Below are positions 1-7,890 of a DNA stretch of 64,000 nucleotides, one piece after another; within the stretch, counting starts at the first letter, position 1, and every line of letters starts with the position of its first letter. This stretch comes from Thalassovita sp. Lineage in GTDB: Bacteria > Pseudomonadota > Alphaproteobacteria > Rhodobacterales > Rhodobacteraceae. Made by a program: the position numbers and the translations under genes. The DNA is taken from contig JARGPB010000017.1 in the NCBI GenBank assembly GCA_029212905.1, positions 1 through 64,000 on the forward strand, read 5' to 3'. A model generated the notes under the pieces. It did not search any database, had not been told where the DNA came from, and saw only the letters and a program-made list of their open reading frames with translations.

Positions 1-80
1 CTGGAAAAGCCCCGTCGCCTTCGAACGCAAGGTGGCTTAAACGAGCACCCGGGGCGGCATAAATACGTGACAGGTCCAAT
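1..80 (+). mobile_element. 3' end fragment of an IS3-type insertion sequence
   Basis: Frame 2 reads WKSPVAFERKVA and stops at 38-40. This resembles the usual C-terminal tail of IS3-family OrfB transposases (a SPxxFE motif close to the stop). Only the last 12 codons are in the window. Bases 41 to about 80 would be the IS end before a different transposase begins at about 81, so this looks like one element inserted into another. The exact junction and inverted repeat cannot be fixed without the sequence to the left. Confidence 0.5.
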
Positions 81-795
81 CTGATTACCACGCCAGACTA
101 CGTCGTGATCAAAACAGCCGACGAGTTCACGGACAAAACGACTGCCATCAACGAGATGTGGCAAACCGATTTCACCTACTTCAAAATCATTGGCTGGGGC
201 TGGTTTTATCTCCGCACGATCCTGGATGACTACAGTCGTTACATCATTGGTTGGCAACTTTGCACGAACATGCGGACGGAGGATGTGACCGCGACGATTG
301 AGTTGGCTCTGGCGGCATCAGGGTGCGACCATGCCGTCGTTCGCCACATGCCACGTCTGCTCAGTGATAACGGGTCTTGTTACATCTCCGGTGATTTGGC
401 CGAATGGCTGGAAGATCACAAAATGGATCACGTTCGCGGTGCACCGTTTCACCCGCAAACCCAGGGCAAGATCGAGCGTTGGCATCACACAATGAAGAAC
501 CGGGTTTTACTGGAAAACGACTCTCTACCCGGTGACTTCGAACGCCAGATCGGGGCCTTCGTCGATTACTACAACAACGAACGCTACCACGAGAGCCTGA
601 ACAACGTCACACCAGCCGACGTCTACTGCCGACGCGACAAAGCCATCCTGAGAGAAAGGCAAAAGATCAAGAAACAGACAATCCGACAACGCCGCTTGCA
701 ACATCAAAAACAAGCCGCATAATCAATCACACAAACGAGCCAGAGCCTTCAAAGCTCAAACCGCTCTGATGTCCCATTTTATATGACCACGGACA
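81..795 (+). mobile_element. IS3-family insertion sequence, 5'-truncated
   Basis: Holds the catalytic part of an IS3-type transposase, followed by about 70 noncoding bases ending near TGTCCC (770-775) and GGACA (791-795), which are partly inverted to each other and probably mark the right end. The left part is missing: similarity to the family begins around LITTPDYVV at 81, directly after the tail of another transposase. Beyond the right end lies a decayed decarboxylase gene on the other strand, so the element probably inserted into it. The precise terminus is inferred. Confidence 0.6.
105..722 (+). pseudogene. IS3-family transposase OrfB, catalytic domain only
   Basis: The open frame of 205 codons from a GTG contains the complete rve integrase core. 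The acidic triad is visible as D22 (QTDFT), D88 (LLSDNGS) and E124 (GKIERWHH), giving the DD(35)E spacing typical of IS3 elements. The same frame is open back to a stop at 60-62, but the helix-turn-helix and linker part that a full OrfB of roughly 280 residues should have is absent. It is therefore probably a non-functional remnant, truncated when another IS landed in it. The tail is very basic (KKQTIRQRRLQHQKQ). Little doubt about family, moderate doubt about activity. Confidence 0.8.
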
Positions 796-949
796 ATGTC
801 GAACCCCCAGCACCAAGCTGTCATGGCTTCTTGGAACGGCTGAGTGAAGTCGTCTGCGGCTGCCAGGTTCTTTGCGACATATTCGCGCCACGTGTGGCCT
901 TGCGCTACTCCAGCCCCGCGAGAAACAAGTCTTTGTCAAAAATGCTCAT
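796..949 (-). pseudogene. carboxymuconolactone decarboxylase-like gene remnant
   Basis: Reading leftwards from an ATG at 949-947, which overlaps the stop of the thioesterase gene by four bases (ATGA), gives MSIFDKDLFLAGLE, then an in-frame TAG at 907-905. After that RKATRGA continues, but one base appears deleted near 884, and the neighbouring frame carries on as EYVAKNLAAADDFTQPFQEA and MTAWCWGFD. The pieced-together sequence looks like the N-terminal 50 residues of a carboxymuconolactone decarboxylase/AhpD-type protein. The rest is cut off by the IS element. Three separate lesions (nonsense, frameshift, truncation) show a dead gene, formerly coupled to the thioesterase. Family assignment is from memory of such N-termini. 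Confidence 0.7.
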
Positions 950-1404
950 GCTGGTTTGCTCCCTTGTGCTACGACCGGGCGATCAATCACCGCCAGCGTC
1001 ATACGTGAAATGCACACCAGCTTATCCTGGTGATTGGTGATCCGGATTTCCCAGACATGACTGCGTCGCCCCAGATGAACCGGACGCGCGACACCCGTAA
1101 CCCATCCTGTGCTCATTGGGCGGATATGGTTTGCGTTGATTTCCTGCCCGACGCAGCTGGATTTCGCCGGATCCACAACAAAGCTGCCCGCCCAAGAGGC
1201 CAACGTTTCTGCCAAAGCCACCGAAACGCCGCCATGCAGAATACCGCCCGGCTGTTTCGTACGGTGATCCACTGGCATCCGCCCCTTAAGGTAATCCGGG
1301 CCGGCCTCCAATATTTCGATCCCCAGATGTCCGTTGGCGCAGCTCTGCCCCATCTTGTTCATCATCTCGATGGAAACGGGTACGCTCCAGATGGTATTTT
1401 GCAT
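946..1404 (-). CDS. PaaI-type hotdog thioesterase
   Basis: A 152-residue single hotdog-domain protein. The fold signature GGILHGGVSVALAETLAS (53-70) contains the HGG turn and the helix glutamate E66, as in PaaI/YdiI acyl-CoA thioesterases that hydrolyse aromatic or aliphatic acyl-CoA thioesters in the cytoplasm. The ATG at 1404 follows AGGAGAGG. It sits downstream of the hydroxybenzoate hydroxylase, but a terminator-like hairpin lies between them, so it may be transcribed separately. Its stop overlaps the start of the decayed decarboxylase. Substrate unknown; the context suggests an aromatic acyl-CoA, perhaps salvaging CoA from hydroxybenzoyl-CoA. Confidence 0.85.
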   Translation of the reverse strand: MQNTIWSVPVSIEMMNKMGQSCANGHLGIEILEAGPDYLKGRMPVDHRTKQPGGILHGGVSVALAETLASWAGSFVVDPAKSSCVGQEINANHIRPMSTGWVTGVARPVHLGRRSHVWEIRITNHQDKLVCISRMTLAVIDRPVVAQGSKPA

Positions 1405-1486
1405 TTGTGCCTCTCCTGATTTTCTTAAGGAAAGGCGTATGCACAGGCAGGGTCAAGCGCTTGTGCCAGAACCCTACGTCATCACG

Positions 1487-1512
1487 AAAAAGGGGCCCCA
1501 ACACGGGACCCC
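1487..1512 (-). terminator. Rho-independent terminator after the hydroxylase gene
   Basis: On the minus strand an 8-pair stem (1505-1512 with 1492-1499, one G-U pair) with a 5-base loop is followed by five T. It stands 23 bases after the hydroxylase stop and should end the gentisate operon before the thioesterase gene. Confidence 0.7.
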
Positions 1513-1534
1513 CTGTAGATTGCTTTTGATGGGC

Positions 1535-2746
1535 TTAGCGCGGCAAAGTCTCGGGCGAGACAACCCCGTCCAACCCGGTCGAGCCATACAGCCATTCGAC
1601 GTTATCATACCAATCGTTCGGAGTTTTAGCCCGCATGATCGCGTTGCGCAGCTCAGCATGGGCCCCGGCGGGGTGATAGATATGCTGGCCGATTTCCCGA
1701 GATTGCAACTGAATACGCGCGGTCCGCATGGTGCGCATCCCCTGATAGGTCTGTAGTGTTTTCTCGATATCGGTGGAATTATCCCCCATCAGATGCGCCA
1801 GAGCGACGGCATCCTCCATCGCCATACAGGCCCCCTGAGCGAAATATTGCAGCTGCGGGTGGGCCGCATCGCCCAACAGCGCCACACGCCCATCGATCCA
1901 GTTCGAGACCGGCTCGCGATCGCACAGGACCCAGAGCTTCCAATCCTTGCCCTTTTCGATGATCTGACGCGCAATCGGGTTCACGTGTTCAAACCCGCGG
2001 GCAACCTCTTCGTTGGTGACGGGCAGGCCGGCAACGGGTTCAGCAGCGTCATTGTGATAGGTCACAACCAGGTTAAAGACCTTCCAGCCGGACAGCGGGT
2101 AGTGCACGATGTGACACTTGGGGCCGGCCCACAGGGTGGCGGCGTTCCAACGCAGATCCTCGGGCATCTGTTCGGTCGGAATGACCGAACGATAGGTGGT
2201 ATGCCCCGACACACGCGGCGCGCCATCGCCCACCACACGCTTGCGGATGTTCGACCACAGGCCGTCTGCGCCAATCAGGGCCTTGCCGGTCACGCGCTCG
2301 CCATTGTGCAGGATCGCGGTGACGCTGCTGCCGTCCTGTTCGTAGTCTTCGACGGCCGCCGAAGTCCGCAGGTCAACCAGATCGTGTTCCAGACAGGCAC
2401 GCAGGAACACGCCATGCAGATCACCCCGGTGAACAACGGCATAGGGGTTTTTGAACCGGGCGCGGAACTCGTCATCCAACGGAATGCGGGTGATTTCATC
2501 GCCGGAAATGGCGTCCATCAAGCGCAGGTTGTCGATGTAGACCGCCATCGAGCGGGCGGCGTCGCCCACCCCAAGATAGTCAAACGCATGGAAAGCGTTC
2601 GGACCCAGCTGAATGCCTGCGCCGATTTCGCCCAGCTCGGGTGCCTTTTCCAGCACCAGCGATTTGATGCCCTTTTGGGCCAAGCCAATGGCTGTTGCCA
2701 AGCCGCCAATGCCGCCACCGGCAATAAGAATACGATCTTCACTCAT
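1535..2746 (-). CDS. nagX: 3-hydroxybenzoate 6-hydroxylase (FAD monooxygenase)
   Basis: A class A flavoprotein hydroxylase of 403 residues. The Rossmann motif AGGGIGG is at 9-15, the DG motif GADGLWSNIR at about 159-168 and the GD motif GDAAHP at about 292-297. Salicylate 1-hydroxylase and 3-hydroxybenzoate 6-hydroxylase share this family. The second is chosen because the genes upstream in the operon degrade gentisate, the product of NAD(P)H-dependent para-hydroxylation of 3-hydroxybenzoate. The start at 2746 is preceded by GGAGGAG; an upstream in-frame Met lacks such a site. It is the third gene of the operon, after the dioxygenase and hydrolase. Substrate preference is inferred from context. 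Confidence 0.85.
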   Translation of the reverse strand: MSEDRILIAGGGIGGLATAIGLAQKGIKSLVLEKAPELGEIGAGIQLGPNAFHAFDYLGVGDAARSMAVYIDNLRLMDAISGDEITRIPLDDEFRARFKNPYAVVHRGDLHGVFLRACLEHDLVDLRTSAAVEDYEQDGSSVTAILHNGERVTGKALIGADGLWSNIRKRVVGDGAPRVSGHTTYRSVIPTEQMPEDLRWNAATLWAGPKCHIVHYPLSGWKVFNLVVTYHNDAAEPVAGLPVTNEEVARGFEHVNPIARQIIEKGKDWKLWVLCDREPVSNWIDGRVALLGDAAHPQLQYFAQGACMAMEDAVALAHLMGDNSTDIEKTLQTYQGMRTMRTARIQLQSREIGQHIYHPAGAHAELRNAIMRAKTPNDWYDNVEWLYGSTGLDGVVSPETLPR

Positions 2747-2818
2747 GGTACGTCTCCTCCGTTCGGGGCCAGCCCTTGGCTGCACCCCGTCCATGAAATT
2801 CCGTTAATGGGAGCCCGA

Positions 2819-3517
2819 TTACTCGGGGTCGCCGATGGTCAGCTCGATCGGGTCCAGCCCGTCCACGCCGCCGGTGATTTTGTCACCTGCCACAACAGGA
2901 CCAACACCCGCCGGCGTCCCCGTCATGATCACGTCACCGGGCACCAGATGGTAGTATTTCGACAGATCGGCCACGATTTCCTGAACGTTGTGGATCAGAT
3001 CCTTCAGCTGGGCCTCTTGCTTGGTCTCGCCGTTGACTTCCAGGTGGATGCGCTGTTCGGCCAGATCGCCCAGGTCGGCGGCCTTGGTCAGCGGCGCAAA
3101 AACGGCCGAGCCTTCGACGTCCTTGCCCAGATCCCAGGGGCGCTGTTTCGCGCGGGCGGCCAGTTGCAGGTCGCGGCGGGTCATGTCCAGGCCGCAGCCA
3201 TAGGCATAGATTTTATCCGCCGCTTCGGCCACGGGAACGCGGAAGGCGGGCTTGCCAATCACCAGCACCAGTTCCATCTCATAGTGAAAATTCTCGGTGC
3301 CCGGCGGATAGGGCATGGTTTCGCCGCTGGCCAAATTCGCCGAGGGCGATTTGGTGAAGTAGAACGGCGCTTCGCGGTCCACTTCGACGCCCATTTCTGC
3401 GGCATGGGCGGCATAGTTGCGGCCCACACAAAAGATACGGTTGATCGGGTATTGAGCGTCCTCGCCCTTGACGGGGATGGACTGAATTTCGGGGGTCTCG
3501 AACAGGTAGCTGCTCAT
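2819..3517 (-). CDS. nagK: fumarylpyruvate hydrolase (FAH family)
   Basis: A 232-residue fumarylacetoacetate-hydrolase-fold protein. The conserved GRNYAAHAAEMG (32-43), metal ligands E80 and E82 (FHYEMEL) and D111 (GLDMTRRDLQ), and the MTGTPAGVG turn near 199 are present. In the gentisate pathway this enzyme splits fumarylpyruvate into fumarate and pyruvate. Its ATG overlaps the stop of the dioxygenase gene by four bases, so the two are translationally coupled. A maleylpyruvate isomerase, normally needed between these two steps, is not present in the window. Confidence 0.9.
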   Translation of the reverse strand: MSSYLFETPEIQSIPVKGEDAQYPINRIFCVGRNYAAHAAEMGVEVDREAPFYFTKSPSANLASGETMPYPPGTENFHYEMELVLVIGKPAFRVPVAEAADKIYAYGCGLDMTRRDLQLAARAKQRPWDLGKDVEGSAVFAPLTKAADLGDLAEQRIHLEVNGETKQEAQLKDLIHNVQEIVADLSKYYHLVPGDVIMTGTPAGVGPVVAGDKITGGVDGLDPIELTIGDPE

Positions 3518-4551
3518 CGTGCGCGTTCCTCGTAGTAGCCAAGTTTCTCTTGTAGCGGGCGGTCATGTACCCGGACCAGGAAGGCTTCTTCGCTGGCCTC
3601 GTGTGTGATTTCCGCAAAAACGGGGGCCGAGAAGGTATCTTTGGGACCCCACTCGAATACCTCGCCATCAATGGTGGTTTTGCCACGTCCCTTGACCACA
3701 TGGAAGGCAGCCGAGGACGATTGCAGCGGCGGGGTGGATTTGGCGCCAGCCGGGATCATCATCGCGGTGAATCCCATCGTTGGCAGCACGTCGGCGCCTG
3801 TTTCCGGGTTCACATAGTCCAGCTCGGCGATGCCGTCGTCCGAATATTTGACGACCTCGCGCAGGGCCTGCTCGGTGCGGGGCCAGGGGTAGCGGACCAT
3901 GGGGTATTTCCGCGCGCCACCGCCCAGTTTGCGGCTGGGGACCAGACCCGAGGACAGGTATTCCACCTGGCTGGCATCGGGACGGTTGCGTTGGGCCTGT
4001 AGTGGGCCCTCGGTCGCATAGGACCCTTCAAGATAGTAAAACAGCGGCAGATCCAAAGCGTCCAGCCAGACGACGGGTTCGGTGCCGTCATGGCCGTGGT
4101 CGTGCCAGTCGCCGCCCGGCGTCAGGACCAGATCGCCCTCTTCCATTGGCAAACGCTCGCCATCGACAACGGTGAAACCTCCCTTGCCTTCGACAATGAT
4201 CCGCACAGCCGAGGGTGTATGCACGTGGGCCGGCGCAGTTTCGCCCGGCAGCAACAACTGCATCCCCAGATAGATCGAGGCGGTCGCCTGCATCGCCCCT
4301 GCCCCGCGGCCCGGATCCGACAAAACCAGAACGCGGCGCTCGGCTTTCTCAACCGGGGTCAGTTCGCCTGCGCGGTGCAGCAGCGGGCGCAGGTTTTCAT
4401 AGTTCCAATACCCCGCCCGCGTGGTTGGGTTCGGCTTTCCATGCGGCAACACGTTGCGCATCATCGGCCACAACGGAGCAACACCCGCCTCAGTCATCGC
4501 ATCGCGATAGTCCTGCGGTAGTTCTTCTAGAGTTCCAAGCTGTTCAGCCAT
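3514..4551 (-). CDS. nagI: gentisate 1,2-dioxygenase
   Basis: A 345-residue bicupin, the usual size for gentisate dioxygenase. The first cupin shows APAHVHTPSAVRI, with H109 and H111 as Fe(II) ligands, E121 in VEGKG, and H150 in GGDWHDHGH. A second, degenerate cupin follows from about 250 (PPLQSSSAAFHVVKGRG). The enzyme opens the gentisate ring to maleylpyruvate using O2. It is the first gene of the operon, transcribed from the promoter overlapping the MarR palindrome. The ATG at 4551 is preceded by GGGAGGAAAATC on the minus strand. Confidence 0.93.
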   Translation of the reverse strand: MAEQLGTLEELPQDYRDAMTEAGVAPLWPMMRNVLPHGKPNPTTRAGYWNYENLRPLLHRAGELTPVEKAERRVLVLSDPGRGAGAMQATASIYLGMQLLLPGETAPAHVHTPSAVRIIVEGKGGFTVVDGERLPMEEGDLVLTPGGDWHDHGHDGTEPVVWLDALDLPLFYYLEGSYATEGPLQAQRNRPDASQVEYLSSGLVPSRKLGGGARKYPMVRYPWPRTEQALREVVKYSDDGIAELDYVNPETGADVLPTMGFTAMMIPAGAKSTPPLQSSSAAFHVVKGRGKTTIDGEVFEWGPKDTFSAPVFAEITHEASEEAFLVRVHDRPLQEKLGYYEERAR

Positions 4552-4597
4552 GATTTTCCTCCCAATCGGTCAACACGGTGATTCCAAAATTTATGTA

Positions 4598-4626
4598 AGT
4601 GTACTTATCATTAGTACACTCGTCAA
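4598..4626 (-). promoter_or_regulatory. gentisate operon promoter with MarR operator
   Basis: On the minus strand TTGACG (plus 4626-4621) and TACACT (plus 4603-4598) are 17 bases apart, a good sigma-70 pair. The spacer and the -10 box are covered by a perfect palindrome: arms AGTGTACT at 4598-4605 and AGTACACT at 4613-4620, with the inner ATCAT also self-complementary. A repressor bound here would block the promoter. The divergent MarR gene at 4695 is the natural candidate; which ligand releases it is unknown. Confidence 0.75.
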
Positions 4627-4694
4627 TCATTTCTCACCATGCTATGTTCACAGCCATCCACAACGGACCGTCTAGCAAACCCGAGGAGCGCATC

Positions 4695-5162
4695 ATGAAC
4701 GAGCTTTACAACATGGCTGGCCACATGATCCGGCGGCTGCACCAGATATCTTCGTCCGTATTTGCCCAGAAGATGAAAGAAGCCGAGCTGGACCTGACCC
4801 CGGTACAATTCGGAGCACTGTCGGCGCTGCATTCCAATCCAGACGTGGATCAGGCGACGCTTGCGGGGCTGATCGCACATGACCGTGTGACGATGGGGGC
4901 CGTTCTGGATAGGCTACAAAATAAGGGGCTGATCGAACGCAAGGTCAGCCCCAAGGATCGCCGCGCCCGCATTCTTAGCCTTACACCGCTAGGCCAAGAG
5001 GTACTGAAGACCACCACCCCCATCGTCTGGGCGCTTCAGGACGAGATCCTGACCGGCCTTAGCGCAGAGGAAAAAGCCGAACTGCTGCGCCTGATGCGCA
5101 AAGCAGCCGAGGCCGGGAATGCCCGCAGCCGCGCGCCTCTTCTGGTGCCACAAGACCGGTAA
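4695..5162 (+). CDS. MarR-family repressor of the gentisate operon
   Basis: A 155-residue winged-helix regulator. The dimer helix (MNELYNMAGHMIRRLHQIS), the DNA-reading helix region QATLAGLIAHDRVTMGAVLD (about 58-77) and the wing SPKDRRARILSLTPLG (about 89-104) follow the MarR/HucR plan. Translation from 4695 is chosen because GAGGAG precedes it; the frame is open further upstream without a better signal. It is divergent from the gentisate genes, and the shared 140-base gap holds one strong palindrome, so control of that operon and of itself by an aromatic ligand is inferred. Confidence 0.85.
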   Translation: MNELYNMAGHMIRRLHQISSSVFAQKMKEAELDLTPVQFGALSALHSNPDVDQATLAGLIAHDRVTMGAVLDRLQNKGLIERKVSPKDRRARILSLTPLGQEVLKTTTPIVWALQDEILTGLSAEEKAELLRLMRKAAEAGNARSRAPLLVPQDR

Positions 5163-5259
5163 ACCTTGCAGAAAATCTGCCGCAGCGCCGCATTCTTCTG
5201 GAAAATACCGTGGATACACCTTATGAAGCACCCCCATGCCATAGCTGGAGGATAGCTGG

Positions 5260-6312
5260 TTGCTCGATCTTACGACGGTTCGCGCCGATTTGGCCGAACA
5301 CTATGATCTCGCTCCGTCCATGGAGCTGGCCGAGGCCACTCAGGACATCTACGCCCGCATGGACCGGGTGGTAACGCCCGCCGATTGGGCCATTTATGCA
5401 CCCTATGTGGTTGCCATCAACGCGCTCAAGAAAAAGCGCGGCGCGGTGATCCTGGCGCATAACTATATGACGCCTGAAATCTATCACGGTATTTCCGACT
5501 TTGTGGGCGACAGCCTGCAACTGGCCATCAAGGCCACCGAGGTCGAGGCAGACGTCATCGTCCAGTGTGGCGTGCATTTCATGGCCGAAACCTCGAAGAT
5601 CCTGAACCCGTCGAAAACCGTGCTGATCCCAGACATGGAAGCAGGCTGTAGCCTGGCTGAATCCATCACCGCCGAGGGCATCGCCCAGATGCGCGCCAAA
5701 TATCCTGGCGCACCGGTCGTCACCTATGTGAACACCACAGCCGAGGTGAAGGCCGCCTCGGACATCTGCTGTACCTCGTCCAATGCCGCGCAGATCGTTG
5801 CTGCCCTGCCCGAAGACACGATCATCATGACACCCGATCAGTATCTGGCGCAGAACATCGCCGCTCAGGTCCCGGAAAAGAACGTGGTCTGGTGGGAAGG
5901 CTCGTGCATCGTGCATGAACAATACACCGCGCAAGATCTGAAAGATTTCCGCGAGTGGAACCCCGATACCCGCATCATTGCCCACCCCGAATGCCCCCCC
6001 GACGTGGTGGCCGAGGCGGATTTCTCGGGCTCGACCAGCGGGATCATCAAATACGTCACGGACGAAAAGCCCGAAAAGGCGATGTTGGTGACAGAGTGTT
6101 CGATGGCCTCGAATATCTCGGATGAACTGCCCGAGGTGGATTTCGTCGGCCCGTGCAACATGTGCCCCTTCATGAAGAAGATCACGCTGGAGAAAGTCCT
6201 TTACGCCCTTCACACAATGAGCGGCCAGGTCGAAGTTGACGAACAGGTGGCCGAAAAAGCCAAGCTGGCTGTTCAGCGGATGATTGATCTGTCCCGCGAG
6301 TTGGGCATCTAA
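5260..6312 (+). CDS. nadA: quinolinate synthase
   Basis: NadA condenses iminoaspartate with dihydroxyacetone phosphate to quinolinate, using an oxygen-sensitive [4Fe-4S] cluster. At 350 residues it has the family triplication. Candidate cluster cysteines are C103 (VQCGVHF), C216 (GSCIVHE) and C299 or C302 (GPCNMCPF); the substrate-binding AHNYM lies at 66-70. The likely start is TTG at 5260, preceded by GGAGG with good spacing. It is the first gene of nadA-nadB-nadC, all in the same direction, encoding de novo NAD synthesis from aspartate. Confidence 0.95.
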   Translation: MLDLTTVRADLAEHYDLAPSMELAEATQDIYARMDRVVTPADWAIYAPYVVAINALKKKRGAVILAHNYMTPEIYHGISDFVGDSLQLAIKATEVEADVIVQCGVHFMAETSKILNPSKTVLIPDMEAGCSLAESITAEGIAQMRAKYPGAPVVTYVNTTAEVKAASDICCTSSNAAQIVAALPEDTIIMTPDQYLAQNIAAQVPEKNVVWWEGSCIVHEQYTAQDLKDFREWNPDTRIIAHPECPPDVVAEADFSGSTSGIIKYVTDEKPEKAMLVTECSMASNISDELPEVDFVGPCNMCPFMKKITLEKVLYALHTMSGQVEVDEQVAEKAKLAVQRMIDLSRELGI

Positions 6313-6324
6313 GGAAATCCACCC

Positions 6325-7890
6325 ATGGAAGTGGTCAACACGGATCGCGTCATCATTGTCGGCGCCGGAATGGGCGCGCTCTATGCCGCGCTGGATTTGG
6401 CACCGGCACCTGTGGTTATGATCTCGCCCGAGAAACTGGGCGAAGGGGCCTCTTCTGCCTGGGCGCAGGGCGGCGTTGCCGCCGCTATGGCCAGCAAAGA
6501 CAGTCCCGAGTCCCACGCCACAGACACGGTGAACGCGGGGGCCGGTACCGTCGACAACGCCGTTGCAACCCTTGTGACCTCCGAGGCCCGCGACCATATC
6601 CTGGGTCTGACCAAGATGGGCACGCCCTTTGATCGCGACGAAAACGGCGGATATGTGCTGTCGCGCGAGGCGGCGCACAGCTTTGCCCGCGTCGTACGTG
6701 TCAAAGGCGATCAGGCGGGTGCCGAAATCATGAAAGCGCTGATCGCGCAGGTTGTCGAAACCCCCTCGGTTCAGGTACTCGAAGGCGTTATGGCCTCTGC
6801 ACTTGAGGTACAGGACGGCACGGTCACCGGCGTGCAGATCGAAACCTCTGGCGATGATCGCTCGCAGCCCATCATGCTGCGTGGTCCTGCTGTTTTGCTG
6901 GCGGGTGGCGGATCGGGTGGTCTGTTCAAACTGACGACAAACCCGCCGCGTATCCGTGGCCAGGTGATCGGCATGGCCGCCCGCGCTGGTGCCCTGATCG
7001 GCGATCCTGAGTTTGTGCAATTCCACCCCACCGCCATCGACATGGGCGAAGACCCTGCCCCCCTGGCCACCGAGGCCCTGCGCGGCGAGGGCGCAATCCT
7101 GATCAATCGCGACGGCACGCGCTTTATGCTGGACGAACACCCCGACGCCGAACTGGCGCCCCGTGATATCGTCGCCCGCGCGATCTATGCGCAGACGCAG
7201 GCGGGCAACCGCCCCATGTTGGATACGCGTGATGCGCTGGGGGACAAAATTCTGACCCAGTTCCCCGCCGTGGCCGAGGCCTGCGCGCGCGCAGGCATCA
7301 ATCCTGCACAGGAACCGATCCCCGTGGCCGCAGCTGCGCATTACCATATGGGCGGAGTTTCCACCGACACCGAGGGCCGCGCGAACCTGGGCCATGTGTG
7401 GGTCTGCGGCGAGGCCTCCTCGACCGGCCTGCACGGTGCGAATCGACTGGCCTCGAACGGACTGTTAGAGGCGTTGGTCTATGCGCATCATTGTGCCGAG
7501 GGCATCCGCGCGTCGCTGACCGACACCACTCAGGCCGCGCGTCTAGACTTGCACTTCACCCCCGGCGGCCCAACCCCGCCTGTGGGGGCCATCGACACCC
7601 TGCGCCGTTGCATGACGGATAACGTGGGTGTTGTGCGCGACGCCCAAGGTCTGCGCAAAGCCCTGCAAGTGATTGCGCAGCTGGAACATGATAACCCCGA
7701 ATGCCTGTGTTTCCTGAACATGACGGCCACCGCGACACTGATCGCTGCCGCCGCTCTTGCACGCGAGGAATCACGTGGTGCCCATTGCCGCAGCGACTTC
7801 CCTGACAGCAAGGCGCAGGCCGTTCGGACTCAAATCACCCTGGACCAGGCGCTGGAGATCCGCGCCGCAGCCGTGAAAGCTGACCAATGA
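6325..7890 (+). CDS. nadB: L-aspartate oxidase
   Basis: A 521-residue flavoprotein of the succinate dehydrogenase/fumarate reductase superfamily that oxidises aspartate to iminoaspartate, the substrate of the NadA step. The FAD-binding VIIVGAGMGALYAALDLA is at the N-terminus. EFVQFHPTAI and EALRGEGAILIN line the active site, and HYHMGGVSTD carries the conserved His-Tyr-His-Met stretch. It begins 12 bases after nadA and overlaps nadC by four bases. The C-terminal helical domain is complete. Confidence 0.95.
   Translation: MEVVNTDRVIIVGAGMGALYAALDLAPAPVVMISPEKLGEGASSAWAQGGVAAAMASKDSPESHATDTVNAGAGTVDNAVATLVTSEARDHILGLTKMGTPFDRDENGGYVLSREAAHSFARVVRVKGDQAGAEIMKALIAQVVETPSVQVLEGVMASALEVQDGTVTGVQIETSGDDRSQPIMLRGPAVLLAGGGSGGLFKLTTNPPRIRGQVIGMAARAGALIGDPEFVQFHPTAIDMGEDPAPLATEALRGEGAILINRDGTRFMLDEHPDAELAPRDIVARAIYAQTQAGNRPMLDTRDALGDKILTQFPAVAEACARAGINPAQEPIPVAAAAHYHMGGVSTDTEGRANLGHVWVCGEASSTGLHGANRLASNGLLEALVYAHHCAEGIRASLTDTTQAARLDLHFTPGGPTPPVGAIDTLRRCMTDNVGVVRDAQGLRKALQVIAQLEHDNPECLCFLNMTATATLIAAAALAREESRGAHCRSDFPDSKAQAVRTQITLDQALEIRAAAVKADQ

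Noticed and set aside
1793..3535. A 580-codon plus-strand frame over the hydroxylase and hydrolase genes
   Set aside because: Antisense to two convincing enzymes with catalytic residues; no coding features of its own.
5221..7434. A 737-codon minus-strand frame across nadA-nadB
   Set aside because: Both genes beneath it are clear NAD enzymes on the plus strand; the shadow shows no motif, and its His/Gly/Arg bias is typical of antisense frames at high GC.
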